This document shows positions 62,153 through 64,000 of a stretch of DNA of 64,000 nucleotides, piece after piece. Both the position numbers and the translations under genes were made by a program. The notes under the pieces were generated by a model that worked only from the letters and a program-made list of their open reading frames with translations, was not told the DNA's origin and ran no database searches. Each line of letters starts with the position of its first letter. The stretch's first letter is position 1. Origin of the DNA: Allium sativum (taxonomy: Eukaryota; Streptophyta; Magnoliopsida; Asparagales; Amaryllidaceae); the NCBI GenBank assembly GCA_030737875.1, contig CM060912.1:210627231-210691230 (forward strand). The letters are read 5' to 3'.

Positions 62153-64000
62153 ATCTACCCCCCTTTAAAACTTTTCGTCCTCGAAAAGGAAAGTCGTTAT
62201 AATAATGTGTGCTCCGAATTTTATATTTATGTGAAATTTTTCTCCCAACAATTTTAATTATCGATATTTAAGTCATCGACCCTCTTATTTATTCATCATA
62301 TTTAATTAACTCAGAAAACCAAATTTTCCTTTCAAAACCAATTTCTTTTTAGATTTCAATTTCCACATAAGTTGGATTTATGCATCTCAAATTATTCCAA
62401 ACCTCTGCATAAACCTGATTTTCAATGTTTACTTACCCATCGTTGTACTGTAATGGGTCTAGGCTTCGCAACAATCAACCCAATCTCCTTATATTCAATC
62501 ATTTAACCTTTCACGACACTCATTGAAGAGTGTAAATAACATTTCATCTTCAAGTTACAAATTGTTGACTTGAAAATTTCCAAAATCTGAAATCTTATAA
62601 CTTTTATATATAATAATAAATTCATGCCGTAGATATTTGTATTATTATTTCAAAATTATGGACTTTAAAATACTATGAAAATCTCTTTTCTTAACTTGTT
62701 TAATTTCAACTTATTAATTTGAAAATACTTGATAACTCGAAGTTTGACAAGTGTATTGTCGTTCTCACATATGTTAGGCATACGCTGGCCAGGCACACGA
62801 CTAAAATCTCCAAGTACTAAATATTCTTGTTTCAACTCCTAGTTAAAATATTTCAAAATTTCTTTTGAAAACAGATACGGAAAGTACCGTTGTGATATTG
62901 ATCTGTTGATTGTTCATGAATCGCAGATACACAATGGTTTCGTCTGGATCCCCCAGAAAACATCCGTATCCGTAGGAAATCACTTCCCTGCGAATTTCGT
63001 CATGGACAGATCAACGGAAGATACTTAAGAATCAAAAGACGATCTGAGGTCATTGAGCGTTGGTTGCTCTCTCTCAGGATCACGAAATCAAATCATCAAA
63101 TTATCAAGTCACGAGGACCAATCAAGTCACGAAGACTAACTGCTGCATCAAACAGGTGGCTCACTATCACTAAAAAATCTCAAATACTGTGGACCGCAGG
63201 TACACAATGGTTACGTCTGGGTCCCCCAGGAAACATCCGTACCCATAAGCTTTCACAGCTCTGCGGATTACGCCCTTACAATTCGACTGTAGGTCGCAGA
63301 AGTCACAATGGTTACGCTTGGTTCCCCCAAGAAACATCCGTCTGCCGTAGGCTATCTGCAGCCCTGCGAATTACGCTACACGGTCGAATTCCAACGACTC
63401 TAGATCGCAGCGATCACAATGGTTACGCCTGATTCCCTCAGGGAACATCCGACCGCCATAGGCTATCCGCAGCCCTGCGAATTACGCTAGCAGTCGTGCT
63501 CAATGGCAACTCATGAGTTTTATGTCCGGACAACCTACTGCCACCAGCAGCATATCTCAGCTAAGCTCGAAATTCAAAGGAGAAGGATGGTACTTCCCTT
63601 ATTTTGGTTTGAAAACATATAATACTATATAGTACTTCATTTCAAAATTCTCATAAATCGTACTTATGTCAACTTACACAAGATCTGCTTTTCAAATCAA
63701 ATGTCCAAACACCTTATTCTTATAAAATTTCCATTCAAAATTTAAAACTCCATTTCCGCTCCCGATCAATTCAGATCTTTCCAAACACAAATTTATAAAT
63801 CTATTGGTTATAACCCAAATTTTCTTTCAAATTTCTAATTATAAAATTCATCCCTTCATCAACATCTTTATTTGCTCAAAATTCCGGATTTTTCTTCTTA
63901 TCACAAATTTTTCCTTCACGCATTATCACTTCTTCACATTCATACTTTGACCGTCAATTAGCAAGCGAACAACTCCCTAAGTATCAACCCCGAAGGCCGA
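62153..64000 (-). other. Element G internal region (partial), non-coding as far as seen
   Basis: AT-rich from 62167 to about 62900, then the GC-richer tandem array (62910-63500), then AT-rich to the edge. The last bases (minus TCGGCCTTCGGGGTTGATAC) match a segment in the C LTR near 45964. One 122-codon plus frame (63064-63432) runs through the array, antisense, and is explained by the repeat. No gag-pol motif. Confidence 0.7.
62910..63500. repeat. ~100-115-bp tandem array in G internal region
   Basis: Units contain CACAATGGTTACG, then a CCCCCAGGAAACATCCG-like stretch, then CAGCCCTGCGAATTACGC. Unit anchors at about 62930, 63202, 63303 and 63414; the first gap is about 270 bp and probably holds decayed units. 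Confidence 0.8.

Larger units (their letters stand above)
57755..64000 (-). mobile_element. Element G: LTR retrotransposon, minus strand, continues past right edge
   Basis: Starts abruptly at 57755 within D (the other D LTR continues CTTAG then CTTCTCAC). The left flank CTTAG would be the target duplication. 3' LTR 57755-62152 (4398 bp): minus start TGTAACATCCCAG, end GGCGGGACGTTACA. A polypurine tract AAAGGGGGGTAGAT (62153-62166) and an F-E-D-E-K-F-stop remnant precede the LTR. The internal region is at least 1.85 kb with no primer-binding site yet in view. Its LTR body is unlike the other families except for short shared segments, so this is a third, more distant family. Confidence 0.83.

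Noticed and set aside
63064..63432. 122-codon frame in G
   Set aside because: Explained by the tandem array; no recognisable protein features.

Overview
This window looks like repeat-dense heterochromatin of a seed plant with an LTR-rich genome. The reasons are: LTR retrotransposons with a primer-binding site matching the 3' end of plant initiator tRNA-Met (TGGTATCAGAGC), TGTAAC...TTACA LTR ends, G-rich polypurine tracts, 5-bp target duplications and several levels of nesting. I could not identify the species. I found no host gene, tRNA or rRNA gene, and no intact gag, protease, RT, RNase H or integrase reading frame.

Almost every base can be assigned to seven large non-coding LTR elements, here called A to G. 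B (minus) is the oldest backbone. It was split by F (minus), A (plus) and D (minus). E (minus) lies inside F. C (plus) lies inside the 5' LTR of D, and G (minus) also entered that LTR. Layout: E 1-11956 (its 3' LTR starts outside the window); F 11957-14301; B 14302-15276; A 15277-26841; B 26842-30876; D 30877-40787; C 40788-55522; D 55523-57754; G 57755-64000 (continues past the window). Target duplications support this: CTTCG flanks A, TCTTC flanks C, and the intact D 3' LTR shows the empty site for C.

Two related groups are present. A, B and D have LTRs with a shared downstream block and keep an open NFEDEIIL-like codon remnant before the polypurine tract. C, E and F share LTR starts, a GC-rich leader block beside a poly-C/G tract, and an AT-rich intron-like stretch. 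C, E and G carry an F(G/E)DEKF-stop remnant. These remnants are probably the last codons of the pol gene of the autonomous ancestors. Internal regions are very short: about 1.04 kb in C and E, 0.85 kb in B, 1.47 kb in A and 1.59 kb in D. LTRs are very long, up to 6.86 kb in C. In C, 93% of the element is LTR. The elements would depend on proteins supplied by a partner.

The most interesting observations are: (1) a degenerate module, GACGAAACCAGTT followed by GTTGGGTCCGTATCGT, recurring about every 150-190 bp in the 5' part of LTRs of most families; (2) element A, flanked by a perfect target duplication, whose two LTRs end in unrelated 3' tails (235 bp versus 2.2 kb); (3) a GC-rich leader ending in a good splice donor inside the LTRs of E, F, G and one LTR of C; (4) tandem hairpins with covarying stems in A and a 10-bp hairpin conserved between C and E; (5) a tandem array of about 110 bp in G whose single unit also occurs inverted in the LTR of A. 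Identity figures are by-eye counts over short samples, not alignments.
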